Source of the DNA: Aphanothece sacrum FPU1 | GTDB taxonomy: Bacteria > Cyanobacteriota > Cyanobacteriia > Cyanobacteriales > Microcystaceae | Direction: 5' to 3' | DNA: 64,000 nucleotides | Assembly: GCF_003864295.1 (NCBI RefSeq) | Contig: NZ_BDQK01000008.1 | Span: 51,962-115,961 of the forward strand | Shown here: one piece after another, positions 37,367 through 45,680 of the stretch | Numbering within the stretch: the first letter of the stretch is position 1 | Layout of the letters: each line of letters begins with the position of its first letter | Position numbers and translations under genes: made by a program | The notes under the pieces: generated by a model | Told to the model about the DNA's origin: nothing | Database searches by the model: none | What the model saw: only the letters and a program-made list of their open reading frames with translations

Positions 37367-37783
37367 TAAACTCGATCGGTTAAGCTATTTTCACTTTGAA
37401 TAACCTAGCCGATTCTTTTCCCATCTGTTTTTTTTGAATAACTTATTTTAGTTATTCTGTATTGACTTATCATTTAGTATAATATAATGATTTTTGAAAT
37501 CTATTTTAATAAAGCTATTTGTTTTCATAGCTTGAATACCTAAAATAGTAGAAGAAACAATAATTAAGGATAAGAGATATGTATTAAGATTAGTGAAATT
37601 TTTCATTTTCAGATAGATGACTAACAATAACTACACTAATTATGGTTACATAAAAATTGTAAAGTAACAAGATAAAATATCTTTATAAAATTTTCTTTAT
37701 AAAGACATTTATGCAAGAATTATATTGACTTTTAAATAAACCTCAGATAATATAAAGGCAAAATTAATTTTTGATGTAAGTAT

Positions 37784-38341
37784 ATGAATAAAAATAAAAA
37801 ATCCTTTATAAAAACGATAAGGGAGGAAAAGAATCTAACAAGAAAAGAATTAGCTAATATATTTGGTGTGACAGAAATGACAATTTATAACTGGGAAAAT
37901 AATAATAATATTTTTGAAGAATGGATTGAAAAAATAATTAAAGGATGTGAATTATTAGAATATAATCTTAATGACTTAAAAGAATTTTTAAAGGATACTA
38001 CGAATATTGAAATTAACACTGATAAAGATATTTTGACAGGATCTCAAAACAACAAAATAATAGCTGGAGAAGTTGACAATAAAGGATTTGATAGTATAAT
38101 AAATAAAAATCATGATAGTATTTTACTCCCAAATCATATTTCAGATATTTTTTATAATGGCTATAAAAATGACCAAATTTTTAGCTTAATTTCAGAGATA
38201 GAGCATAATTTATCTAGTTCTAATAATCAACAACAATCAAACGATATAAATCAAACAATTATTAATAATAATTGTTTAGGAATTGATACTGAATCAATTA
38301 ATTCTAACGATATAAATAATCAAGGAATAACTGAAGTTTAA
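37784..38341 (+). CDS. AT-rich orphan helix-turn-helix protein (XRE-like N-terminus)
   Basis: 185 residues. An XRE-type helix-turn-helix is present at the N-terminus (SFIKTIREEKNLTRKELANI, FGVTEMTIYNWENN). The rest is low-complexity, very Asn/Ile/Asp-rich (SINSNDINNQ, DINQTIINNN), with no recognisable domain. Base composition is strongly more AT-rich than neighbours, which suggests recent acquisition or weak selection. It is flanked by repeats on both sides. The function of the C-terminal half is unknown. Confidence 0.55.
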   Translation: MNKNKKSFIKTIREEKNLTRKELANIFGVTEMTIYNWENNNNIFEEWIEKIIKGCELLEYNLNDLKEFLKDTTNIEINTDKDILTGSQNNKIIAGEVDNKGFDSIINKNHDSILLPNHISDIFYNGYKNDQIFSLISEIEHNLSSSNNQQQSNDINQTIINNNCLGIDTESINSNDINNQGITEV

Positions 38342-38427
38342 ACTATTACCAAAACATTTACACTCATTCATTTACCTCATTTACACTAGCTAGACTGTAC
38401 GGTTCGATTGTATAATAGAGTCTATAT

Positions 38428-38463
38428 GGGAATCCACTCGTATGCACGGCAGTGGAGGTTCAA
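38428..38463 (+). mobile_element. Orphan IS200/IS605 right-end-like hairpin
   Basis: GGGAATCC + CCACT stem/AGTGG + AGGTTCAA. The order GGGAATCC, hairpin, GG(A)GGTTCAA is the same as at 351-388. No tnpB precedes it, so it would be a solo end or a remnant. The adjoining 38395-38427 is not recognisable as the tnpB 3' end. Confidence 0.45.
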
Positions 38464-38507
38464 AATGGGTTCTACCGAACCTAATATGTAACGCTGTTAC
38501 AATTGTC

Positions 38508-38614
38508 AGCTTAAACCCTAAAGGGTTAAGCTATAAAGACAAAACCCACCTACGTGGGTTTAATTTAGCCCCCTTCGGAAGGCTTAGTTTTTATAGTATC
38601 AGACATAAGGTCTG
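38508..38614 (+). other. Cluster of hairpins in the Uma2 leader
   Basis: AGCTTAAACCC/GGGTTAAGCT (38508-38532), AAACCCAC/GTGGGTTT (38542-38561, perfect), a smaller AGCCCCCTTC/GGAAGGCT (38567-38584) and CAGAC/GTCTG (38600-38614). The second hairpin plus AATTTA may be a terminator. The whole may be a structured leader or a decayed repeat. Confidence 0.45.
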
Positions 38615-38662
38615 TCTGTAGGCATTGATTTAATTGATTTCTGACGAGGAGACTCTTATTAT

Positions 38663-39226
38663 ATACTTGCTACTGATAATCAAGTAATTTCTCTAGAAGA
38701 TTTTCTAGACCTACCAGAAGTTAAACCGGCTAGGGAATATATTGATGGTAAAATCATTCGAAAACCTATGCCTAAAGGTAAACATAGCAGATTACAATTA
38801 AAGCTTTGTAATAGTATTAATGAGGTAGCAGAAAGTTCAAAAATTGCTTATGCTTTCCGGGGGTTAAGTTGTAGCTTTGGAACCCGTTCTATTGTTCCTG
38901 ATGTTTCTGTATTTACTTGGTCAAAAATTCCTTTTGATAGGGATGGAGAACCTATACATGATTTTTTATTGTGTCCAGACTGGGTAATTGAAATTTTGTC
39001 CCCCCAACAAAGTTCAAATAGAGTGACGGGTAATATTCTTTATTGTTTAGAAAATGGCTGTAAATTAGGATGGTTAATTGATCCTGATGATCGCTCAATT
39101 TTGATGTTCTTTGCTGATCAATCTCCTAAATTATTACAAGGGGATGAATCTTTATTGACCTTAGCAGAAATTCCACTAAATTTAACTATTAATCAGGTTT
39201 TTAGTTGGCTCAAAATGCAAGCTTAA
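38663..39226 (+). CDS. Uma2 family endonuclease with an apparent ATA start
   Basis: Full Uma2 similarity begins at QVISLEDFLDLPEVKPAREY (from about 38681) and continues through PDVSVFTW and WVIEILSPQQSSNR to the end. The frame is open from a TGA at 38642, but its first ATG (38768) lies inside the domain, after KIIRKP. By alignment with relatives the start would be ATACTTGCT at 38663 (ATA instead of ATG). GAGGAG lies about 11 nt upstream of it. It is either a rare non-AUG start or a start-dead gene. Uma2 proteins have a PD-(D/E)XK-like fold. Confidence 0.6.
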   Translation: MLATDNQVISLEDFLDLPEVKPAREYIDGKIIRKPMPKGKHSRLQLKLCNSINEVAESSKIAYAFRGLSCSFGTRSIVPDVSVFTWSKIPFDRDGEPIHDFLLCPDWVIEILSPQQSSNRVTGNILYCLENGCKLGWLIDPDDRSILMFFADQSPKLLQGDESLLTLAEIPLNLTINQVFSWLKMQA

Positions 39227-39269
39227 TCAGGATCATTTTTATCTTGAAATTAACTTAAGAGTCCAAAAA

Positions 39270-40013
39270 TCACCCTCCAAAAACAACCGCGTCAGGAATC
39301 TCATAACGTTCCTTACCAATGCGAATAATAAAAAGATCGCTCTGTTTTGAGGAACTAAACTCACCTGGATCGGCTTGACTGACATCAGCACCGATCGCTT
39401 TACCATTTTTAAAGAAGATCACGCGGCTACGTCCATCCGGTTTTTTTACCGTTACGTCAGCATTACCATTACCTTTACGAACTACGCCAAAAGGACAAGA
39501 TCCAGTCGGTTGTCCATTCCCCATGGAACAGGGAATATTACCCGTCGCCTGAAAATTTGTCCCCGGAACTTTGGCATCACTGTTAATATTACCTGCAATA
39601 TTAATTTGAAGTTTGTAGTTTGCCACCTCATTGCGACGCGCTGCACTTCGTATCAGGGCAACCCTTATTAAGTAATCCCCAGAGGCAGGAAGTGTACCTT
39701 TAAAGCGATTATTATTAGTTTCGCCGATGAACATTGCCCCATCATTACCAGGTACTTTTCCAGGGGCAAAAATATTAAAAGAATTTCCCCCATTATTGGT
39801 AGTCAGACTAACCGTCATCGATTGCCCTGCTTTGGCATTAATCAGGTAATCGACAATCTGTTGCCCTTTGATTTTACCTTGAATAGTTGTTCCTGATGTT
39901 CCTGATTTGAATTGAACCCGTTCTTTACGGATTTCACTCAAGGCTGGGGTTGAGAAAAGTGCAGGGGTAGTGATTAACGTTGCCAGTAATAAAGCTGAAA
40001 AGAGTTTACGCAT
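39270..40013 (-). CDS. Secreted protein with a pre-peptidase C-terminal-like beta-domain
   Basis: 247 residues. A signal peptide (KLFSALLLATLITTPALFST, cleavage near ALS-E) leads to a beta-rich domain of about 110 residues (YLINAKAGQSMTVSLTTNNG ... LPASGDYLIRVAL) resembling the PPC family. After it comes a cysteine-containing module (NIPCSMGNGQPTGSCPFGVV) of unknown type. Likely periplasmic or extracellular. No operon partner. Confidence 0.65.
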   Translation of the reverse strand: MRKLFSALLLATLITTPALFSTPALSEIRKERVQFKSGTSGTTIQGKIKGQQIVDYLINAKAGQSMTVSLTTNNGGNSFNIFAPGKVPGNDGAMFIGETNNNRFKGTLPASGDYLIRVALIRSAARRNEVANYKLQINIAGNINSDAKVPGTNFQATGNIPCSMGNGQPTGSCPFGVVRKGNGNADVTVKKPDGRSRVIFFKNGKAIGADVSQADPGEFSSSKQSDLFIIRIGKERYEIPDAVVFGG

Positions 40014-40087
40014 TTTTATACTTCCCTAACTTGCAGAGGAATTGGATATAATTAGAAGTTAGATAGACTATCATTATATTAAAAACC

Positions 40088-40819
40088 ATGTCTCAAACTG
40101 TTACTATCGAAGATATTTATAAGCTATTTGAGAAAACTAACGAGAATTTCCAGCTATCTCGTCAAGAATATGATCGCCGTGCTGCCGAAGCTAAGGATGA
40201 AGCTGATCGCCGTGCTGCCGAAGCTAAGGATGAAGCTGATCGCCGTGCTGCCGAAGCTGATCGCCGTGCTGCCGAAGCTAAGGATGAAGCTGATCGCCGT
40301 GCTGCCGAAGCTAAGGATGAAGCTGATCGCCGTGCTGCTGAAGCTGATCGCCGTTTAGCTAAACTTGAAAAAGCTTCTGCTAATGCTATGCGTGCAGTGG
40401 AAGGGTTAACCACTCGTTGGGGAAGATTTGTCGAAGAATTGGTAGAACCGGCAGTAATTAAATTGTTTAGAGACAAGGGAATTGATGTTAAAGAAACCTA
40501 CAGTCGCGCTAGAGTAAAACGTCAAGGAATAGCGATGGAAATTGATATTTTAGCAGTAGATGAAACCGAGATAGTTTTAGTGGAATGTAAGTCTCGTTTG
40601 TCGAAAGATGATGTTAATGAATTTTTGGAAAAATTAAGTCGATTTAAAGAAGCATTTCCCCATTATCAAAATTATCATGCTTATGGTGCAGTCGCAGGGA
40701 TTGAAATTGATGAAGGGGTAGATCGTTATGCTTATAAACAAGGTCTATTTGTTATTAAACCATCGGGAGAAACAGTAGAAATTATTAATGATTCGGGATT
40801 TATGCCTAAGTCATGGTAA
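40088..40819 (+). CDS. Coiled-coil protein with C-terminal PD-(D/E)XK nuclease domain (DUF3782-like)
   Basis: 243 residues. Residues about 27-100 are a strongly repetitive highly charged coiled coil (ADRRAAEAKDE units) encoded by near-identical 33-bp and 15-bp DNA units. The C-terminal about 140 residues have the nuclease core: MEIDILAVDETEIVLVECKS, giving Asp and Glu-x-Lys. Similar proteins are annotated DUF3782/DUF4143-like in cyanobacteria. The number of coiled-coil units may vary between strains. Convergent with the next gene. Confidence 0.8.
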   Translation: MSQTVTIEDIYKLFEKTNENFQLSRQEYDRRAAEAKDEADRRAAEAKDEADRRAAEADRRAAEAKDEADRRAAEAKDEADRRAAEADRRLAKLEKASANAMRAVEGLTTRWGRFVEELVEPAVIKLFRDKGIDVKETYSRARVKRQGIAMEIDILAVDETEIVLVECKSRLSKDDVNEFLEKLSRFKEAFPHYQNYHAYGAVAGIEIDEGVDRYAYKQGLFVIKPSGETVEIINDSGFMPKSW

Positions 40820-40835
40820 GTTTATAAGCGAACTT

Positions 40836-42050
40836 TTATTCTAAAATATCTAAGACAGCTTTAGGATTTAATTTATCTTTAAACCAAATAATTTTAACAG
40901 GAACATCAGTAAAATTAACTCCGGCTTTTTCTAAATTTAATCGTTCAGATATGGCTAAAATTAAATTATCAACCTCTGCATTACTCACTTGATAGAATTT
41001 TTTTTGTAGATATTCTGGTCGCCAATATCCGACAATTTCTAATAAAAAATCTCGTCCATCGGGATGCACTAAACGAAAGTCGGGAATCATGACACTTCCG
41101 GGTAAAGGAATTAAATCTACTTCCCTTTCTAATCGCCATTCGGTCTTTAATTTGTCCCATCTTTTAGCAAAAGATTCTTCTAACATACTATCATAAGTTT
41201 TGCCCTTAGAATAATGACTCACTAACCCACAATGATCATCTAAACTAAAATAATTTATTTTAATTCCTCCCGTATAAGAATCTCGACTTTGTAACTTAGT
41301 TTTGAGACTCCATTTACTAACGTGCAGTAAAGCAGGAATCATTTTAGCTAAGGCTAAACCATAACGAGTATTAGGCTTAAATAAACTGGTTGGCCCATCA
41401 ATAGTAATAGTAAATCCCGTATCAGAATCTCCTTCAATATAAGCCATTAATTGAAATAATTTCAGATAACGAAACAGTAATTTATATTCCCCTGGATCAT
41501 TACGATGAGCATTGAGAATAATATGATTAGAACGATAAAAAATACCTTGAACTTGAGATAAATTATAACGATGAATTAAATTTTCAGGGGTAGGAGCATC
41601 AAAATTAGTTAAAATACGATTTTCTAGTAAATCAGCATATAATCCCCTTTCAATATCACTAGGTAATACTTCCCTGTGTAGTTCTTCACTTAAGAGACTA
41701 GCAATACTTTCTAATAACTGAGGACGATTTTGCGGAATAGTTACCCCAGTTGCGGCACGAGAAAATACTTTATGTCTCAGTTTTTGTGGTTCGAGAGGAC
41801 TAATAATTTCAAAGGTCGAAAAATGATTTTTTAATAGATGTGCTAAGCCCCGTTTTACCCTATAATTAGGATTATCTCCTTCTAATTCTAGTAACTTTTC
41901 ATTTAATTGTCCTTGGCTAAAACCTATCGCCCCTTGAAAACAATCAATTTGTTCAGAAACTAACGCGATCGCGCTAAAATCTAAAGGTAAGCGTTTAGGA
42001 ACGATGGAGTCTCCACTGTAACGATAAATTAGTAAATCAGACGGCAACAT
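40836..42050 (-). CDS. DUF790 / Bax1-like nuclease family protein
   Basis: 404 residues. The N-terminal MLPSDLLIYRYSGDSIVPKR and the RVKRGLAHLLKNHFSTFEI region match DUF790. In archaea Bax1 (same family) works as a nuclease partner of the XPB helicase in repair. The C-terminal part VMIPDFRLVHPDGRDFLLEIVGYW contains D and ExxxY-type nuclease residues. No XPB-like helicase is next to it here. It is divergent from the TPR gene. Confidence 0.75.
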   Translation of the reverse strand: MLPSDLLIYRYSGDSIVPKRLPLDFSAIALVSEQIDCFQGAIGFSQGQLNEKLLELEGDNPNYRVKRGLAHLLKNHFSTFEIISPLEPQKLRHKVFSRAATGVTIPQNRPQLLESIASLLSEELHREVLPSDIERGLYADLLENRILTNFDAPTPENLIHRYNLSQVQGIFYRSNHIILNAHRNDPGEYKLLFRYLKLFQLMAYIEGDSDTGFTITIDGPTSLFKPNTRYGLALAKMIPALLHVSKWSLKTKLQSRDSYTGGIKINYFSLDDHCGLVSHYSKGKTYDSMLEESFAKRWDKLKTEWRLEREVDLIPLPGSVMIPDFRLVHPDGRDFLLEIVGYWRPEYLQKKFYQVSNAEVDNLILAISERLNLEKAGVNFTDVPVKIIWFKDKLNPKAVLDILE

Positions 42051-42145
42051 AATTAGTGATTAATTGTTAATTTCAAATAATAAAATGCAATAATTGCATA
42101 ATTGTTAAGAAATCCTGACAGAATAGACTTAAGCAGAACAAAACC

Positions 42146-43039
42146 ATGACACCGACACAGTTAATGACCCTTTATCGACCCTTAGAATGCCGTCCTGATA
42201 GTTATTTTGCTTGGTATCAGCAAGGAAATAGACTCAGGGTGGGAGAACTTTATGGAGAAGCGTTAATCAGTTACGAAAAAGCCTTAGAATATTATCCTAA
42301 CGACTATTGGGCTTGGTATAAAAGGGGTATGACTTTAGAAGAATTAGGCCGTTATGAAGATGCAGTAAACAGCTACGAAAACGCCGCACAGATTCAACCA
42401 AACAATTATTGGGCTTGGTATGATCAAGGGTGTGTTTATCTTGAACAATTAAAAGAGTACGAAAAAGCAATTGAATGCTTTGATAAAGCTCTTATTGCCT
42501 ATCCTAACGATTATTGGGCCTATTATCGCAAAGGGGACGCTTATCGCTTATCGGGAAACTATGAACAGGCGATCGCAACGTTTAACAGGGCATTAGAACT
42601 TCGTCCTTCTGATTATTGGGTGTGTTATCGTCGAGGAGATTGTTTACGCGAGTCAGGACAAATAGAAGCGGCTTTAAGGGACTATAAAAAAGCGTTGGAA
42701 GTTAAACCCCATGATTATTGGGCCTGGTATCAACAAGGACAAATTTTACAACAGTTGAACCGTTTTTCTGAAGCTATTGAGTCTTACGAAAAAGCCTTAG
42801 ATGCGGAATCAGAAGATCAGTATGCTTGGTATAATAAAGCTTGTTGTGAGGCAACATTAGAACATTCTTATGACGCTATCTGTTCTTTGAAAAAAGCCAT
42901 TAATCTCTATCCTGAGATTTATATCGAAATGGCGAGAAATAATCCCATATTTGCTAATTTATGGAATGATTTTAAGTTAACAGAATTCATTGAATTGTAT
43001 CAGAATTCTAACGGTAACGGCACATTAAACCTAAATTGA
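42146..43039 (+). CDS. Tetratricopeptide-repeat protein
   Basis: 297 residues made of about seven tandem 34-residue TPRs with a very uniform YPNDYWAWYKRG-type start. There is no signal peptide or enzymatic domain, so it is probably a scaffold for protein contacts. The aromatic DYWAWY motif repeats in every unit and is typical of a cyanobacterial TPR subgroup. Partner unknown. Confidence 0.85.
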   Translation: MTPTQLMTLYRPLECRPDSYFAWYQQGNRLRVGELYGEALISYEKALEYYPNDYWAWYKRGMTLEELGRYEDAVNSYENAAQIQPNNYWAWYDQGCVYLEQLKEYEKAIECFDKALIAYPNDYWAYYRKGDAYRLSGNYEQAIATFNRALELRPSDYWVCYRRGDCLRESGQIEAALRDYKKALEVKPHDYWAWYQQGQILQQLNRFSEAIESYEKALDAESEDQYAWYNKACCEATLEHSYDAICSLKKAINLYPEIYIEMARNNPIFANLWNDFKLTEFIELYQNSNGNGTLNLN

Positions 43040-43129
43040 GTTGATTGAAATGTTTAAAACACCTCGTACACAATGATCTTAATGTGCGAGGTTATCTATT
43101 TTCCTTTATCGCCATACAGCCAATTATTT

Positions 43130-43891
43130 ATGATACCCAAAAATTTCCCCCAACCTCCCACCTTTAACCGTGTAGAAGATGAACGTCGTTATCGTCAACA
43201 ACGTTTAGTAGCTGCTTTACGTTTGTTTGCTCATTATGGCTTTGATGAAGGGGCAGCAGGTCATATTACGGTAAGAGATCCAGAATTATTAGATCATTTT
43301 TGGGTGAACCCTTTTGGTCTGTATTTTGGTCAGATTCGAGTATCAGATCTGTTACTTGTTAATGAGGGTGGTGAAGTCGTTGAAGGCAATAAATTACTCA
43401 ATACAGCAGCATTTGCTATTCATTCTGAGATACATAAAGCTCGACCTGATATCAATGCTGCTGCTCATGCTCATTCTTTGTATGGCAAAACTTGGTCAAC
43501 TTTAGGACGACTTCTCGATCCACTGACTCAAGATGCTTGCGCTTTTTATGAAGATCATTCTCTATTTGACGATTATACTGGACTAGTGTTAAAAACAGAA
43601 GAAGGTAAGCGTATTGGGGAAACTTTGGCACAACATAAGGCAATTATTTTACAAAATCATGGTTTACTGACGGTAGGAAAATCTTTAGATGAGGCTGCTT
43701 GGTGGTTTATTACAATGGATCGTTCTTGTCAATCTCAGTTAATGGCTGAAGCAGTTGGAAAACCGATTATAATTGATCCTGACACGGCTCGTTTAACCTA
43801 TAGTCAAGTTGGTAGTTCTTATGCGGGTTGGTTTAGTTTTCAGGGTCTATATGATATGATTATTCGTCAGCAACCTGATTTATTCGATTAA
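43130..43891 (+). CDS. Class II aldolase/adducin family protein
   Basis: About 253 residues from MIPKNFPQPPTF (ATG 43130); a longer reading from 43073 would add 19 residues without family similarity. Zinc-binding residues are visible in AAAHAHSLYG (two His) and ILQNHGLLTVG (third His), and the acidic GAAGHITVRDPE region is typical. Members are aldolases or dehydratases of sugar phosphates (fuculose-1-phosphate type); the substrate here is unknown. Immediately upstream of the truncated dioxygenase gene. Confidence 0.85.
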   Translation: MIPKNFPQPPTFNRVEDERRYRQQRLVAALRLFAHYGFDEGAAGHITVRDPELLDHFWVNPFGLYFGQIRVSDLLLVNEGGEVVEGNKLLNTAAFAIHSEIHKARPDINAAAHAHSLYGKTWSTLGRLLDPLTQDACAFYEDHSLFDDYTGLVLKTEEGKRIGETLAQHKAIILQNHGLLTVGKSLDEAAWWFITMDRSCQSQLMAEAVGKPIIIDPDTARLTYSQVGSSYAGWFSFQGLYDMIIRQQPDLFD

Positions 43892-43920
43892 AATGATTTA
43901 ACAATAATTTAGACATAATT

Positions 43921-44730
43921 ATGAAACTCAATACAAGACTATATACTCAACCTTTATCTAACCTATTAGGACAAACAATTCTTAATCGAAATAATACCAG
44001 TATTTTAGAACTTGATAAATCCGAAATTATTGAGTTGTTTCAATCTTATGGGGTGTTATTATTCAGAGGATTTGAGGCAGATGTGGAAATTTTTACTCAG
44101 TTTTCTAATTCATTAAGTAGCAATTTTATCAATTATGCGGGTGGGGTATTTAATCGCAAAATTATTAATAATGATCCCACTGTCTTAACGGTTAATGACT
44201 TCAAAGATGAAGTTAAATTACATGGAGAAATGTACTATCAAAAATATCAACCTTTAATGATCTGGTTTTTTTGTGCAACTCCTCCTCTAGAAAATGGACA
44301 AACTATTGTCTGTGATGGTCGTCAATTTTTTGAAGCACTTCCAGAACATCTCAAAGATTTATTATTGACTAAAAAATTAAAATATACTGGTCATTTGAGT
44401 CAAGAAGCTTGGCAAAAACGCTATAAAACAGATGATTTAGAAGAAGTCAAAGCTACTTGTTTTAGTAATGATATGCAATGTCAGGTCAACGAGGATCAAT
44501 CAATTGATCTTCAATATATTTGTCCAGCTATCCATTCCAGTCGTAAGGGTGACTGTCGGACTTTTATTAATAGTTTATTACCGGCTAAAAAGTTAACTCC
44601 TAATAATGTTTTATTTGAAGATGATTCAAAAATATTAGATGATGTAATGACAGAATTATATGATATTGGGGAAAAATTAACCACAGAAATTAACTGGCAA
44701 AAAGGTGATATTCTGATGATTGATAACTGA
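43921..44730 (+). pseudogene. TauD/TfdA-type 2-oxoglutarate dioxygenase truncated at its C-terminus
   Basis: 269 residues. The N-terminal GVLLFRGFEADVEIFTQFSN and the iron-ligand motif LHGEMYY (HxE) are present. The frame then ends at GDILMIDN, exactly where heptamer repeats begin; the TGA is inside the second repeat. Relatives continue with a distal His and an Arg (HGR) that complete the Fe and 2-oxoglutarate site. Those residues are missing, so the product should not be a normal oxygenase. It might be a recent loss by repeat-mediated deletion. Confidence 0.7.
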
Positions 44731-44774
44731 TAACTGATAACTGGTAACTGATAACTGATAACTGGTAACGCCAA
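44722..44774 (+). repeat. Heptamer repeat array (GATAACT/GGTAACT) ending in GGTAACGCCAA
   Basis: Seven units (GATAACT x3, GGTAACT, GATAACT x2, GGTAAC) end in GCCAA just before the ATG at 44775. The same tail, GGTAACGCCAAATGACTTC, follows heptamers at 54441-54477. Confidence 0.9.
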
Positions 44775-45626
44775 ATGACTTCTCCTCTTTATCAACAAAT
44801 CGCACAATTTTACGATGCTTCAAGTGGACTGTGGGAGCAAGTTTGGGGTGAGCATATGCACCACGGTTATTATGGAAAAGCAGGGACTTATAAACTTAAT
44901 CGTCGTCAAGCACAAATTGATTTAATAGAAGAATTATTGATTTGGGCTAATGTTAGTAACGTTAGCCATTTTATTGATGTCGGTTGTGGTATTGGAGGCA
45001 GTACCTTATATTTAGGGCAAAAATTCAATGCCCAAGGTCAGGGAATTACTCTATCCCCCGTACAAGAAGCTAGAGCCACCGAAAGAGCAAAAGATTTCAA
45101 TTTACAACAACAGGTACAGTTTCAGGTTGCTGATGCCCTAAATATGCCCTTTGCAGACGATCAATTTGACTTAGTATGGTCTCTCGAAAGTGGGGAACAT
45201 ATGCCTGACAAGACAAAGTTCTTACAAGAGTGTTACCGTGTCCTGAAACCAGGAGGTACTTTAATTCTAGCTACTTGGTGTCATCGTCCGACAGAATCCT
45301 TGGCAGGGGAATTAACTGCTGATGAAAAACGGCACTTAGGGGAGATTTACCGAGTTTATTGTTTACCTTATGTGATTTCTTTGCCAGAATACCAAAAAAT
45401 AGCTCAGGAGTGCGGATTTAATCAAATTTTAACTGATGATTGGTCAATAGCTGTTGCTCCTTTTTGGGATGGAGTGATTGAGTCTGCCTTCGATGCTCAG
45501 GCAATTATGGGACTGTTAAAAAGTGGCTGGCAGACCATTGAGGGGGCTTTATCCTTGGGGTTAATGCGTAGCGGGTATGAACGGGGTTTGATTCGCTTTG
45601 GGTTATTATCAGCAAATAAAAAATAG
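44775..45626 (+). CDS. gamma-tocopherol methyltransferase-like SAM methyltransferase
   Basis: 283 residues. QIAQFYDASSGLWEQVWGEH, the SAM motif DVGCGIGGSTLYLG, WSLESGEHMPDK and YCLPYVISLPEY closely resemble cyanobacterial gamma-tocopherol methyltransferase, which makes alpha-tocopherol. The assignment is by motif memory, so another plastoquinone/tocopherol methyltransferase is possible. The start codon and first codons (MTSPLYQQ) overlap the tail of the heptamer repeat element. Complete. Confidence 0.85.
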   Translation: MTSPLYQQIAQFYDASSGLWEQVWGEHMHHGYYGKAGTYKLNRRQAQIDLIEELLIWANVSNVSHFIDVGCGIGGSTLYLGQKFNAQGQGITLSPVQEARATERAKDFNLQQQVQFQVADALNMPFADDQFDLVWSLESGEHMPDKTKFLQECYRVLKPGGTLILATWCHRPTESLAGELTADEKRHLGEIYRVYCLPYVISLPEYQKIAQECGFNQILTDDWSIAVAPFWDGVIESAFDAQAIMGLLKSGWQTIEGALSLGLMRSGYERGLIRFGLLSANKK

Positions 45627-45680
45627 AAGATTACGAACAGCTTAGTTTAATATTATCAAAATAGTAAATTTAGAGATCCA

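Larger units (their letters stand above)
37015..37783. other. 769-bp repeat-rich intergenic region
   Basis: No convincing ORF. In order: a REP-like hairpin (37042), a GGTTCTACCGAACC motif (37098), a probable inverted-repeat-bounded element (37109-37366) with a perfect palindrome inside, and then about 400 bp of very AT-rich DNA leading to the helix-turn-helix gene. Confidence 0.7.
38342..38662. other. 321-bp intergenic region with hairpins and an IS-end-like sequence
   Basis: Holds an IS200/IS605 right-end-like hairpin (38428-38463), the second GGTTCTACCGAACC copy (38467-38486) and a run of hairpins (38508-38614). No gene is supported. Confidence 0.6.

Noticed and set aside
38395..38427. tRNA-like GGTTCGATTGTATAATAG stretch
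   Set aside because: Has a T-loop-like GGTTCGA but no acceptor, D or anticodon stems around it.
40128..40476. Repetitive frames on both strands in the coiled-coil gene
   Set aside because: Alternative readings of the same 33-bp DNA repeat; only the frame with the nuclease domain continues sensibly.
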